This document shows positions 23,791-31,504 of a stretch of DNA of 64,000 nt, in pieces. The first letter of the stretch is position 1; each line of letters begins with the position of its first letter. Both the position numbers and the translations under genes were made by a program. Source of the DNA: Saccharopolyspora montiporae (GTDB lineage Bacteria; Actinomycetota; Actinomycetes; Mycobacteriales; Pseudonocardiaceae); the NCBI RefSeq assembly GCF_015209505.1, contig NZ_JADEYC010000018.1, positions 1 to 64,000 of the forward strand. The letters are read 5' to 3'. Below the pieces are notes generated by a model. It worked only from the letters and a program-made list of their open reading frames with translations. It made no database searches and was not told the origin of the DNA.

Positions 23791-24996
23791 TCACCAGTCC
23801 AACTGGCCTTCGATGGTCTTGTCGGACGGTACGTCGCTGAATCCGCCGCCCTTCGCCTGTTCTTCCAATTGATCGGCGGCGGTGTCGAGCCCGCTACCGA
23901 CCTGGTTCAGTCCGGATTTTCCCCAGTCAGCCGCACCGTATGAGGGCGTGTTCTGTGAGGTTGTCCCGTGGATCAACTCACCATCAGATTTGATCTGCGT
24001 GGTTGAGCCGTCCTCGTTCTGAACGGCGGCCTTGTTGGTGTCGTCGAGGGTGTAGCCGGCTTCTTCTGCTCGTTCTTGGTTCTGTTTGGCGACGTGGTCT
24101 CCGCGCGATTTGACCTCGGTGAGCCCGTCGTTCGTATTGCCGGCGGCTTCGCTACCGTCCTGGGCGTCGCTGTTCCCGCCCTTCCCGTCGGCGCCGTCGG
24201 TGATCTGCTGAACGCTCTCGGCGATCCTGATGGAGTCCAGCACCGCCTTGATCGCGGTGATCGCGAGCTGGACCATCTCGATGGTCTTGACGACCTTCTT
24301 GACCTTCTCGGCGGTGCGTGCGCAGGTGATGGCGGCTTCGACGGTGGTGGCTGCGCCGGCTGCCGCTGTCGAACCACCGGCGGTGGCCGGTGCCGTGGCG
24401 AGTGCCGTCAGCCAGGTCGCGACGGCCCAGGTCAGGAACTCGGCGAGGATGCCCTTGATGACGCCCTCGGCGGCTTCCATCATGGTGGAGCTCATCTGCA
24501 GCAGCTCGGACAGGTTGTGCGCCTGACCGGCCGTGTTCTGCACCCCGTCGATGAACTCGCCCATCTTGGTGCGCATCGCGTCCGCGGCTTGGCCTTCCCA
24601 CTCCGCGAGGTCGCCGTCGAGGGTCTGGGTCAGCTTCTCCGCGAGTTGTTCGAGGTCCTGGCTGACTTCCGAGAACGCTTTCGCGCCCTGGGTCAGTGCT
24701 TCGCTGTCCCCGGTGACCAACTGGATCGCATCACGGACCGGGGTCACGAAGTCCAGGACGAACTCCACGCCGGTGCCGGCGAGGAAGGTGATCGGGTCGG
24801 CTGCGCAGCTGGCGGCGTCCGAGAGGAAGCTCTCGATGTCACCCTTGGCGGCTTCCACGTCGCCCTTGGACAGGTTCTCGGCGCCGCCGATGACGTCCTT
24901 GACCAACTTGATGTCGCCGAACGCCGAGGTGTCGACCTGATCGGCAGTCATGCTGAGCGCGGCGTTGTCCTGGGCGGCTTCGAGGTTGCCGGTCAT
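23791..24996 (-). CDS. WXG-domain secreted protein candidate (EspB/PPE-like ESX substrate)
   Basis: The protein has 401 residues. The N-terminal ~190 are helical with a WEG tripeptide at 133-135 between two amphipathic helices (LTQTLDGDLAEWEGQAADAMR), the hallmark of a WXG100-type hairpin. Hydrophobic helices (about 178-205) and an Ala-rich stretch follow. The C-terminal ~135 residues are hydrophilic, Gly/Asp/Gln-rich, with a YxxxD motif (YTLDD, 315-319). No toxin motif is recognised. ATG at 24996 has GGAGGAGG upstream and overlaps the previous stop (ATGA). The set resembles mycobacterial EspB with EspC/F and EspL. Confidence 0.72.
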   Translation of the reverse strand: MTGNLEAAQDNAALSMTADQVDTSAFGDIKLVKDVIGGAENLSKGDVEAAKGDIESFLSDAASCAADPITFLAGTGVEFVLDFVTPVRDAIQLVTGDSEALTQGAKAFSEVSQDLEQLAEKLTQTLDGDLAEWEGQAADAMRTKMGEFIDGVQNTAGQAHNLSELLQMSSTMMEAAEGVIKGILAEFLTWAVATWLTALATAPATAGGSTAAAGAATTVEAAITCARTAEKVKKVVKTIEMVQLAITAIKAVLDSIRIAESVQQITDGADGKGGNSDAQDGSEAAGNTNDGLTEVKSRGDHVAKQNQERAEEAGYTLDDTNKAAVQNEDGSTTQIKSDGELIHGTTSQNTPSYGAADWGKSGLNQVGSGLDTAADQLEEQAKGGGFSDVPSDKTIEGQLDW

Positions 24997-25346
24997 CCGC
25001 GGCCACCTCCTCCGCCGCCCGCGATGTTGTCCACGTTGCCGAGCAGGGCGCTCATCGCGTCCGCCGCCCGCCGATCGGTGTCCTGGTAGTCGCGCCCGGC
25101 GTCGCCGATCTCGGTGCCCGCCTTGGACAGGCCCTCGCAGACCTGGTCCATGTGCTCGGTGAACGTGTCCAGCAGTTCGCGGTACGAGCCGTACACGGTG
25201 GCCAAACCGAGAAGGCCCCAGGAGATCTCGGGCACCTCGGCCTCGGTCGCCTTCTGCTTGATGGAGTCGGCATCGGAGCCGATCGATTCGATCTTGCCCC
25301 CGCAGCCGGTCAACGAGTCCGCGGTCGCGCGGTATCCGCCGCCCAT
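24993..25346 (-). CDS. Small helical ESX-secreted protein (EspC/WXG100-like)
   Basis: The protein has 117 residues, the size and helical-hairpin pattern of WXG100/EspC-type proteins. The hairpin turn carries W43-G44 (SWGLLGL) rather than a strict WXG. A C-terminal type VII export signal, YxxxD, is present as Y87-QDT-D91, followed by a short helix and a Gly-rich tail. ATG at 25346 has GGGAGGGA upstream and shares a base with the preceding stop (TGATG). Partner pairing with the 401-residue protein would fit ESX heterodimers; this is inference. Confidence 0.75.
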   Translation of the reverse strand: MGGGYRATADSLTGCGGKIESIGSDADSIKQKATEAEVPEISWGLLGLATVYGSYRELLDTFTEHMDQVCEGLSKAGTEIGDAGRDYQDTDRRAADAMSALLGNVDNIAGGGGGGRG

Positions 25347-25804
25347 CAGCGGTCCCTCCCGCCGTCCAGGAAGGAATCGGGCATCTCGTCGTCGAGGTCG
25401 TCGACGACCGGCGGGGGCGCGGTACGGGTGGACGTCGACGTCGGGTCCTGCATCTCCTGCTGGGTGCGCAGCACCCGCTCGCGCACATCGCTGTCCGGCA
25501 GGAACTCCTGCACCACGTCGGCCTGTTGGCGCGCGGCTTCGGCGACGGCCTCGCGGAGCGTGGTCATGATCGCGCCGGAGAGCTGGCTCGGCGATCGGCG
25601 CAGGGCGTCCTGGTTCAGCTGGATGTCGGTGACCCCGCCCGGTCCGGCGACCACGGTGATCGACCGGTCGTCCGACGCGGTGCGGACCTCGATCCCACCG
25701 AGTTGTTCCTTCATCTCGCCGAGCCCGCTCATCTGCTGCTCGACCCGGCGCCCAGCCTCTTTCAGCGACTCCAGCTTCTGGTTCAGCTGGTCCAAGTCGG
25801 TCAT
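25346..25804 (-). CDS. YbaB/EbfC-family protein (EspL-like)
   Basis: The protein has 152 residues. The first ~100 match the YbaB/EbfC fold: an N-terminal helix (LDQLNQKLESLKEAGRRVEQQ), a beta sheet with GIEVRTASDDRSITVVAGPGGVTDIQLN split by turns, and a C-terminal helix. A Pro/Thr-rich acidic tail follows. Stand-alone EbfC proteins bind DNA, but members in ESX loci (EspL, Rv3880c) act with secreted Esp proteins. This gene heads a three-gene overlapping set whose other members look like ESX substrates, which favours the EspL-like role. The start at 25804 follows AGGGAAACTTC. Confidence 0.75.
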   Translation of the reverse strand: MTDLDQLNQKLESLKEAGRRVEQQMSGLGEMKEQLGGIEVRTASDDRSITVVAGPGGVTDIQLNQDALRRSPSQLSGAIMTTLREAVAEAARQQADVVQEFLPDSDVRERVLRTQQEMQDPTSTSTRTAPPPVVDDLDDEMPDSFLDGGRDR

Positions 25805-25895
25805 GAAGTTTCCCTCGCTCAGGTGACCTTGGTGATTCGCACATGATCGCCGATGAGCGCGGGAGCCGGTGCCGGATCGGGCCAATTCGCGACCC

Positions 25896-25927
25896 GCACC
25901 GCCCGCACCGCGGTGTGCGGGCGGTGC
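25896..25927 (-). terminator. Hairpin downstream of the coiled-coil protein gene
   Basis: A perfect 13-bp stem (25896-25908 with 25915-25927; core ACCGCCCGCAC) with a 6-base loop lies 6 bases past the stop of the minus-strand gene that ends at 25934. It also sits upstream of the EbfC-like gene. It should insulate the two minus-strand transcripts. Confidence 0.6.
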
Positions 25928-25933
25928 CCGGAC

Positions 25934-26350
25934 TCAGCTCTCCAATTCGGCCAGCGCCTTGCGGACCCGTTCCACCTCGGCTTCCAGCTCGGCCAGCTTG
26001 GCTTCCTGCTGCTGGCGGGCGGTGCTGAGCACCTCCTCGATGGTTTCCGAGATGTCGGTGTGCAGTTCCGCCGCCGCCTTGGACACCGCCGACGCCGGGA
26101 CCTGCAGGCCCTGCACGACGCGCTTGCCGGAATGCATCAGGTCGGCCTGCCACTCGCCGTCCGCGGTCCCGGTCACGGTCAGCGTCAGTTCCACGGTCCG
26201 GGTTTTCTTCGCGGTGCTCTTGGTGCGTTTCTTCTTCGGGGCGGATTCCTCGGCCTGCTCGGTGCCTTCCGCCGCGGTCTGCTGCCCGTCCGGCGATGCC
26301 GCGGACTGCGGGGTGGTGCTCTCGTCGGTGCCGGTCTGTTCTTCGGTCAA
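25934..26350 (-). CDS. Uncharacterised protein with Lys-rich linker and C-terminal coiled coil
   Basis: The protein has 138 residues from a TTG at 26350 that follows AGGAGAGTGAG. The first ~40 residues are acidic and disordered. A basic patch (KKKRTKSTAKKTR) follows, then a short beta-type domain (VELTLTVTGTADGEWQADL...GKRVVQGLQVP) and a helix ending in a coiled coil (EAKLAELEAEVERVRKALAELES). The basic patch could contact nucleic acid or a membrane. I do not recognise the family. It is divergent from the ADP-ribosylglycohydrolase-like gene. Confidence 0.65.
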   Translation of the reverse strand: MTEEQTGTDESTTPQSAASPDGQQTAAEGTEQAEESAPKKKRTKSTAKKTRTVELTLTVTGTADGEWQADLMHSGKRVVQGLQVPASAVSKAAAELHTDISETIEEVLSTARQQQEAKLAELEAEVERVRKALAELES

Positions 26351-26679
26351 CTCACTCTCCTGTTCACGGCCGAACCACCAGGGTAGAACACGTGTTCCCC
26401 GGAGTCCGGTGTGCCGCGCCGGGAATGCGCGGTGGCCGGGTGGCGCGCTCACCTGCGCTGCGGATCGCCGCGCGCGCTCGCCCGGGCGGGGGACGCGGAC
26501 GGCCCGGTGATCGGGTGCGGCAACATTGCCGGTGCGTGGTGCCGCCCGCGGGCGCGCGGGAGGGGACTTCGCGAGGTGGTCGAGACAGGGGCCGGCGCGC
26601 CGGCCGAGAGCGGTCCCGGGCCGCCGGGATCCGGACTGGACCGGGCCGGCGGTGCCCGGTGACCGAGAGGGAGTTCGCG
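26351..26679. other. Divergent intergenic region with a 12-bp palindrome
   Basis: This spacer lies between the TTG of the coiled-coil gene and the ATG of the ADP-ribosylglycohydrolase-like gene. Apart from the palindrome at 26386-26397, it is featureless GC-rich sequence. The long frame through it lacks a ribosome site until GAGAGGGAG before 26680. Promoters for both genes should lie here, but I cannot place their boxes with confidence. Confidence 0.5.
26386..26397. promoter_or_regulatory. Perfect palindrome GAACACGTGTTC, possible operator (LexA-box-like core)
   Basis: The 12-bp palindrome fits the core GAAC-N4-GTTC of Gram-positive SOS boxes. It lies 36 bases upstream of the minus-strand TTG start, in a divergent promoter region. 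The flanking bases (A and C) do not match the full actinobacterial consensus TCGAAC-N4-GTTCGA, so another dimeric regulator is equally possible. Confidence 0.35.
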
Positions 26680-29600
26680 ATGACCGACGCACAGCCGAGC
26701 GGGCGCGGGGCCGCGCAACCCGCTTGGACCGACCGCTTCCGCGGCGCGATGCTCGGCGGCGCTGTGGGTGACGCGGTCGGCTCCGGTGTCCGGGCGCTTC
26801 CACTCGCCGGGATCCGCAGCTGCTTCGGACCGCCCGGAATCCGGGGCTACGTCCCGGTTTTCGGTAAGCGCGGTGCAGCCGGCGACATCAGCCAGCTCAC
26901 GGTGTTCACCCTGGACGCGCTGCTGCGCGCGAAAGCGGCCAACCCGGGAGGGGACGCCTGGTTGCCCACCGAGTATGTGGGCACCAACTACCTGCGTTGG
27001 CTGCACACGCAGGGCGTTCCGTGGGAGTACGCGATGTCCGCGCAGCTGAGCCGGGAACCGCGTCCGGCCGGTTGGTTGCTGGAGCGCGCGGAGTTGCACT
27101 CCACCCGCAATCCCGGCGGTCCGGCGCTGGGCATGGTCGGCAAGATGGCCGAACGGTTCCCGATCGGTCCGGACGGCGCGCTGCGCCCGCACTCTGCGGC
27201 GGACGGTCTCGCCGCGTGCGCGGCCTGGGCCGCTCCGGCGATGGTCTGGTCGCCGACGCCGGAGATCGTGCACGCCACCGCCGCCGCTACCGCGAACCTG
27301 TTCACCTCAGGGCCGAACGCGCTCGGCGCAGCGGGTCTGCACAGCGATGTGCTCGCCCAGTTGCTGCGCGGTGCCCGGCTCTGGGACGCGGTCACCGCCG
27401 CAGACCTCAACCGGCTCGGCAGTGCTTACCGGGTGAGCCGGGTGCCCGCTGACGTGCGGCGCACCGTGCACGCTGCGATGTTCCTCGGTCAGCGCGGGCT
27501 CCCGGTCCGCCCCGAGGACCTGGACGTGGAGTTCGACGTGCACGACGAGCCGGGCGAGCTCGGCATCGCGCTGGCGGCGGTGAGCTCGACCCGCACGTTC
27601 GCGGACGCGGTGTTGGCGGCGGTGAACCACTCCGCGGACAGCAGCGTCACCGGCGCGCTCGCCGGTCAGCTCGCCGGGGCGATGCACGGTCCGGGAAGCA
27701 TTCCGCAGGAATGGCTCGACGAGCTGGAGCTGCGCGAGCCGATCGAGATCCTCTGCCAGGACGCGGGTGAGGCGTTCGCGCCGCAGCGGCCCCGCTGGGC
27801 CGAGCGCTACATGCCCAGCGGGGCGGATGCGCAGCGGGAACTGCCGTCCGCTCCCGGGCGCACCGTCGAGGGGTCCGCGGAGCGCACGATGGTGCTGCCC
27901 GCGATCGGCGGCGCGTCCGTCCGGGACGGGGAGCTCGGGCAGCACCGGTCGGAATCCGTGCCCGTGGACGAGCCGTTCCCGACCGGCCCGATCCCGATCG
28001 TCGCCGCGGAGCAGGCCCCGGACGCGGTGGCGGAGACCGCCGCGGAGACGACGGCGATCTTCCCCGCGGTGTCCGATCAGGAGCCCGAACCGGCTCCTGC
28101 CGCCGAACCGGCTCCCGCTTCCGAACCGGCTCCCGCCCCCGACTCGTCGAGTTTGGCCTCCGATTCGGACCCAGCCCCCGAACCGGCTCCGGCGCGGGAC
28201 CCGGAGGCCGATGCCGGAGCGCACCGCTCCCCGTCCGCGCGGGAGCGGCCGCGCCACCAGCCCGCGACCTCGTGGTTGGGCACCGAGGACAATCCCGCCC
28301 CCTCATGGTTGTCCGCACCCGGCAGGCCCGCCTTCGCCGCGTTCATCGAACAGACCGCCCAGCGGTCTGCGGAGGACGGACCGGTCGACTCGCCGGCGGA
28401 TTCGGCTCCCGGCGCGGTGAACCGGGACGGCGCGTCCGAAGCGGTCGGCGACGTGTCCCGGGCCGACGATGCCGCGGACTCGCCGGACCTGCGTCGTGTC
28501 GAGGAGTTCGCGCCGCCCGCCGCGCAGCCGGACGACCGGTGGCCGGATGCCGCGCCCGATCCGGCTGCCGCGAAGCCGGGCGAGACGGCGGACCCGACCT
28601 GGCTCCCGGACTCCGAGGGCGCTGACCCGACCGAGCCCGACTCTGCGGACCGGTTCGGGTCGGAGCCGGACGAGGAGTTGCCCGAGCTGGTGGACCTGCC
28701 CGACGTGCCGGTGCCGTCCGGGTGGGAACCGCTGGACACGGTCGCCACCGCCGAAGCCGATCTCCCGGAGTCCGCGTCCGCGGCGCGGCCGGAGCAGTAC
28801 GCACCGGACGGCGAGCCTGCGGCGGAACCGCAGCGCGAGCCGGTCGACCTGCAACCGCCTCCCCGGTCGCCCATCGACCTGGCCCCGGAGTCCGGAACCG
28901 TCGATGATGCCGCCGCGCCCGCGGATGTTTCGGCCGAAACCGGCGCGGAGTACGAGCAGGGCGCCGGGGAGCAGGCCGACCCGGTCGGGGACGTTCCGGA
29001 TGCTCCCGAGGTCTCCGGCGACCCGGACGACCCTGCCGGTGCCGAAGCCCCGGGCGGTGTGGAATTTCCCAGTGGTGCCGGTTTTCCCGACGCTGCGGAC
29101 GATGTGGACAGACCTCTCGGCGCGGAGGATCCCGGTGGTGCCGAGGTTCCGGTCGGTGCGGAGTTCCCCCGTGCTGCCGAGCTCGCCGGTCCGCCCGAGT
29201 TCGCCGGTGACACCGAGTTCCCCGGTGCTGCGGAGCCTTCCGGCGATACCGAGGCACCGGACGATGCCGGTGCCGGTGCCGCGACCACCCGCTCCGCCGA
29301 CCCCGAGGCCGCGGACGGGTCGGCCGAGGCCGCCGCGCAGGACTCCGCACAGGTCGCCGTGCGCCCACCGCGCGGCGAGCACGCCAAGGACGACGGCCCC
29401 GGCGCGGGCGCTCCCTCGTCGACCGAGCGCGTGCTGGGCTGTCTGCTGGCCGGAGCGCTCGGCGACGCGCTCGGCGCCGAGCCGGAGGGGCGCGCCGCGG
29501 ACGGGACCGGAGGCGACGAGGACGGCCTGCGTGACCCGGGGGCGGGATACATGCTGAGCGCCGACGCCCGCCTGGCGCTGTTCACGGCCGAGGGGCTCAT

Positions 29601-30639
29601 CCGCGGCAGCGTCGCGGGCCGCACGCTCGGCAGCGGCGATCCGTTGCCGGAGGTGCAGCTGGCCTACCAGCGGTGGTTGCACACCCAGGGGGTCGAGTGG
29701 TCGGCGGCGGCCGGTCGGTTCGGCGTCGAGTACGCCGCACCGGATGGCTGGTTGATCGAGGTGCCGGGCATGTTCGCCGCCCGCGCGCCGGAACGGGCGG
29801 TGTTCGACGCGCTGTCCGGTTTCGGGTCCGGCGGGCCTGCGGGATCGCTCACCGAGCGGATCAATGACGCCGCGGGCGGCGGTGGTGTGGTGCGCGCGGT
29901 GCCCGCGGCGCTGTGGTCCGCCGACCCGGCCGAGGTGTTCCTGCTCGGCGCGCGCACCGCCGCGCTCACCCACTCGGATCCGGCCGGCTACCACCCGGCG
30001 GGGGCGCTGGCGGTGATCGTGCAGCAGGCCTTGCTCGGGCGCGGTCTGGACGACGGGGTCTGGCTGGCGTTGCAGGTCCTGGAGACCTGGGAGGGCAGTG
30101 AGCAAACCGCTGCGCTGCTGAAAGCGGCCGTCGAGCTCGCGGAGGAGGGGGTGCCCGATGCGCAGCGCCTGACCGAGGTGCTCGGTGGCGGCGGAACCGG
30201 GCAGCAGGCGCTGGCCATCGCGGTGTGCGCGGCGCTCGCGGCGGATGCGGACGTGCAGCTCGCGCTGCGCACCGCCGCGCAGCACGACGGATCCGGCGCG
30301 GCGGCCGGCGCGATCTGCGGCAGCATCGCGGGAGCCCTGCACGGGGTGGCCGCGCTGCCGGTGGACTGGCTGGCCGAGCTGGAGCTGCGCGATGTCGTCC
30401 AGCAGGTGGCGCTGGACTGCGTCGCCGAGTTCGGGGTCGCGCGATCCGGCGAGGCGCGGTCCGGGGGAGCCGAGCTGCCCGCGGACGAGGACTGGCAGGA
30501 GCGCTACCCGGTGCGCGAACTGCCGCCGGAGCCGGTCCGGCGGCAGGCCTCGGACGTGGGGGCCGTCGATGATCCCGGCGGATTCCCGGCGCCCAAGCCC
30601 GCGCCGCGCCGCGTCGTCTACGAGGGGGACAACGCCTGA
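26680..30639 (+). CDS. Tandem ADP-ribosylglycohydrolase-like protein with 550-residue disordered linker
   Basis: The protein has 1319 residues. An ARH-type domain lies at about 17-360 (GGAVGDAVG at 26-34), a Pro/Glu/Ala-rich low-complexity linker at about 365-910, and a second ARH-type domain at about 914-1270 (LAGALGDALG). ARH enzymes bind two Mg ions through a T-D-D-T motif and a late D-x-D motif. Here the first is GDIS (68-71) and SADA (960-963), and the last is ADSSV (319-323) and HDGSG (1202-1206). Metal ligands are therefore missing in both halves, suggesting a pseudoenzyme or binding protein. ATG at 26680 follows GAGAGGGAG. Confidence 0.8.
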   Translation: MTDAQPSGRGAAQPAWTDRFRGAMLGGAVGDAVGSGVRALPLAGIRSCFGPPGIRGYVPVFGKRGAAGDISQLTVFTLDALLRAKAANPGGDAWLPTEYVGTNYLRWLHTQGVPWEYAMSAQLSREPRPAGWLLERAELHSTRNPGGPALGMVGKMAERFPIGPDGALRPHSAADGLAACAAWAAPAMVWSPTPEIVHATAAATANLFTSGPNALGAAGLHSDVLAQLLRGARLWDAVTAADLNRLGSAYRVSRVPADVRRTVHAAMFLGQRGLPVRPEDLDVEFDVHDEPGELGIALAAVSSTRTFADAVLAAVNHSADSSVTGALAGQLAGAMHGPGSIPQEWLDELELREPIEILCQDAGEAFAPQRPRWAERYMPSGADAQRELPSAPGRTVEGSAERTMVLPAIGGASVRDGELGQHRSESVPVDEPFPTGPIPIVAAEQAPDAVAETAAETTAIFPAVSDQEPEPAPAAEPAPASEPAPAPDSSSLASDSDPAPEPAPARDPEADAGAHRSPSARERPRHQPATSWLGTEDNPAPSWLSAPGRPAFAAFIEQTAQRSAEDGPVDSPADSAPGAVNRDGASEAVGDVSRADDAADSPDLRRVEEFAPPAAQPDDRWPDAAPDPAAAKPGETADPTWLPDSEGADPTEPDSADRFGSEPDEELPELVDLPDVPVPSGWEPLDTVATAEADLPESASAARPEQYAPDGEPAAEPQREPVDLQPPPRSPIDLAPESGTVDDAAAPADVSAETGAEYEQGAGEQADPVGDVPDAPEVSGDPDDPAGAEAPGGVEFPSGAGFPDAADDVDRPLGAEDPGGAEVPVGAEFPRAAELAGPPEFAGDTEFPGAAEPSGDTEAPDDAGAGAATTRSADPEAADGSAEAAAQDSAQVAVRPPRGEHAKDDGPGAGAPSSTERVLGCLLAGALGDALGAEPEGRAADGTGGDEDGLRDPGAGYMLSADARLALFTAEGLIRGSVAGRTLGSGDPLPEVQLAYQRWLHTQGVEWSAAAGRFGVEYAAPDGWLIEVPGMFAARAPERAVFDALSGFGSGGPAGSLTERINDAAGGGGVVRAVPAALWSADPAEVFLLGARTAALTHSDPAGYHPAGALAVIVQQALLGRGLDDGVWLALQVLETWEGSEQTAALLKAAVELAEEGVPDAQRLTEVLGGGGTGQQALAIAVCAALAADADVQLALRTAAQHDGSGAAAGAICGSIAGALHGVAALPVDWLAELELRDVVQQVALDCVAEFGVARSGEARSGGAELPADEDWQERYPVRELPPEPVRRQASDVGAVDDPGGFPAPKPAPRRVVYEGDNA

Positions 30640-30778
30640 CGGCCGGGGGCGCCGGCTGCGCGGGGGTGGGCTGATCCGGTCGCCGCGGGTAGGCTCCTGC
30701 CGCGCGGCCCCACCCGCCGGAGCTTCCCGCGGAGCTCCTGAGCGGGCCGATGAGGCAGGTCAACGAGGACCCCCCGTT
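30640..30778 (+). other. Spacer between the ARH-like gene and the str operon promoter
   Basis: GC-rich sequence with no gene and no strong terminator hairpin. The only notable elements are short inverted repeats such as GGAGCTCC at 30731-30738. Transcription of the ARH-like gene may run into the rpsL promoter region. Confidence 0.4.
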
Positions 30779-30808
30779 TTGACCCCCTGAGAACGGGGCA
30801 GGTATCTT
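30779..30808 (+). promoter_or_regulatory. str operon promoter (-35 TTGACC, -10 TATCTT)
   Basis: TTGACC at 30779-30784 and TATCTT at 30803-30808 are 18 bases apart, within the most A/T-rich patch of the region (TATCTTTATATATC). Initiation near 30815 would give an rpsL leader of about 315 nt. The inverted repeat CCCCGTT...AACGGGG overlaps the -35 element. Confidence 0.65.
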
Positions 30809-30867
30809 TATATATCGGACCCGACACCCATCGGGTCGATCCGCATGCCCGTGCATGACGTGACGGG

Positions 30868-30885
30868 GACGAACGCGCGTTCGTC
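30868..30885 (+). promoter_or_regulatory. 18-bp palindrome in the rpsL leader
   Basis: GACGAACGCGCGTTCGTC is a perfect 18-bp palindrome, about 55 bases after the predicted start site. In RNA it folds as a 7-bp stem with a GCGC loop, extended by GGG/CCC across a one-base bulge. It may be a leader structure or a protein-binding site. Confidence 0.45.
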
Positions 30886-30986
30886 GCCCGGAGCGGCAGC
30901 GCCGAGCGGGTCGTGCGGAACTCCTCTGCGAGAAACCCATTGGGATCACCCCGCTGGGCCGCCATGAGCGCCGGAAGGCCGAGGAG

Positions 30987-31016
30987 CGGGCGACACGCCC
31001 GACCTCGTGGCCGGGG
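30987..31016 (+). promoter_or_regulatory. Leader motif shared with rpsJ (CGGGCGACACGCCCGACC)
   Basis: The 18 bases at 30987-31004 recur exactly in the rpsJ leader at 35910-35927. They form a small hairpin (CGGGC-GACAC-GCCCG). A second shared block, CTCGTGGCCGGGG, follows here at 31004-31016 and in rpsJ at 35978-35990. The position, about 125 nt before the rpsL start, suggests an RNA element controlling ribosomal protein operons. Confidence 0.6.
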
Positions 31017-31129
31017 GAGTCTCAAGTACACAGTGCCTGAAGGTGCTCGCCGCCGGGGCACGCCGAAGCTCGAACGAGCGCCGCTTGGACGAGTACCAGA
31101 AGACGCGAACGCTGACAGAAAGCCGGTCC

Positions 31130-31504
31130 ATGCCCACCATCCAGCAGCTGGTCCGTAAGGGCCGCCAGGACAAGGTCGCGAAGACCAAGACCGCGGCGCT
31201 CAAGGGGAGCCCGCAGCGGCGTGGTGTGTGCACCCGCGTGTACACGACCACCCCGAAGAAGCCCAACTCGGCCCTGCGCAAGGTCGCCCGTGTCAAGCTC
31301 ACCAGCGGCATGGAGATCACGGCCTACATCCCTGGTGAGGGCCACAATCTGCAGGAGCACTCGATTGTGCTCGTTCGTGGCGGCCGTGTGAAGGACTTGC
31401 CCGGTGTGCGCTACAAGATCATCCGTGGTTCCGCTGACACGCAGGGTGTGAAGAACCGCAAGCAGGCTCGCAGCCGGTACGGCGCGAAGAAGGAGAAGAG
31501 CTGA
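31130..31504 (+). CDS. rpsL: 30S ribosomal protein S12
   Basis: The protein has 124 residues, the normal actinobacterial length. It sits at the decoding centre and controls accuracy. The streptomycin-site residues are wild type: Lys43 in [12 protein letters not shown] and Lys88 in [15 protein letters not shown] at 31130 is the conserved start ([12 protein letters not shown]). An open frame extends further upstream but belongs to the leader. The stop overlaps the rpsG ATG as TGATG. First gene of the str operon. Confidence 0.98.
   Translation: MPTIQQLVRKGRQDKVAKTKTAALKGSPQRRGVCTRVYTTTPKKPNSALRKVARVKLTSGMEITAYIPGEGHNLQEHSIVLVRGGRVKDLPGVRYKIIRGSADTQGVKNRKQARSRYGAKKEKS

Noticed and set aside
26296-26679. 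An upstream start for the ARH-like protein (128 more residues)
   Set aside because: This would overlap the minus-strand coiled-coil gene. The added sequence is Arg/Gly-rich shadow coding, and a good ribosome site precedes the ATG at 26680.
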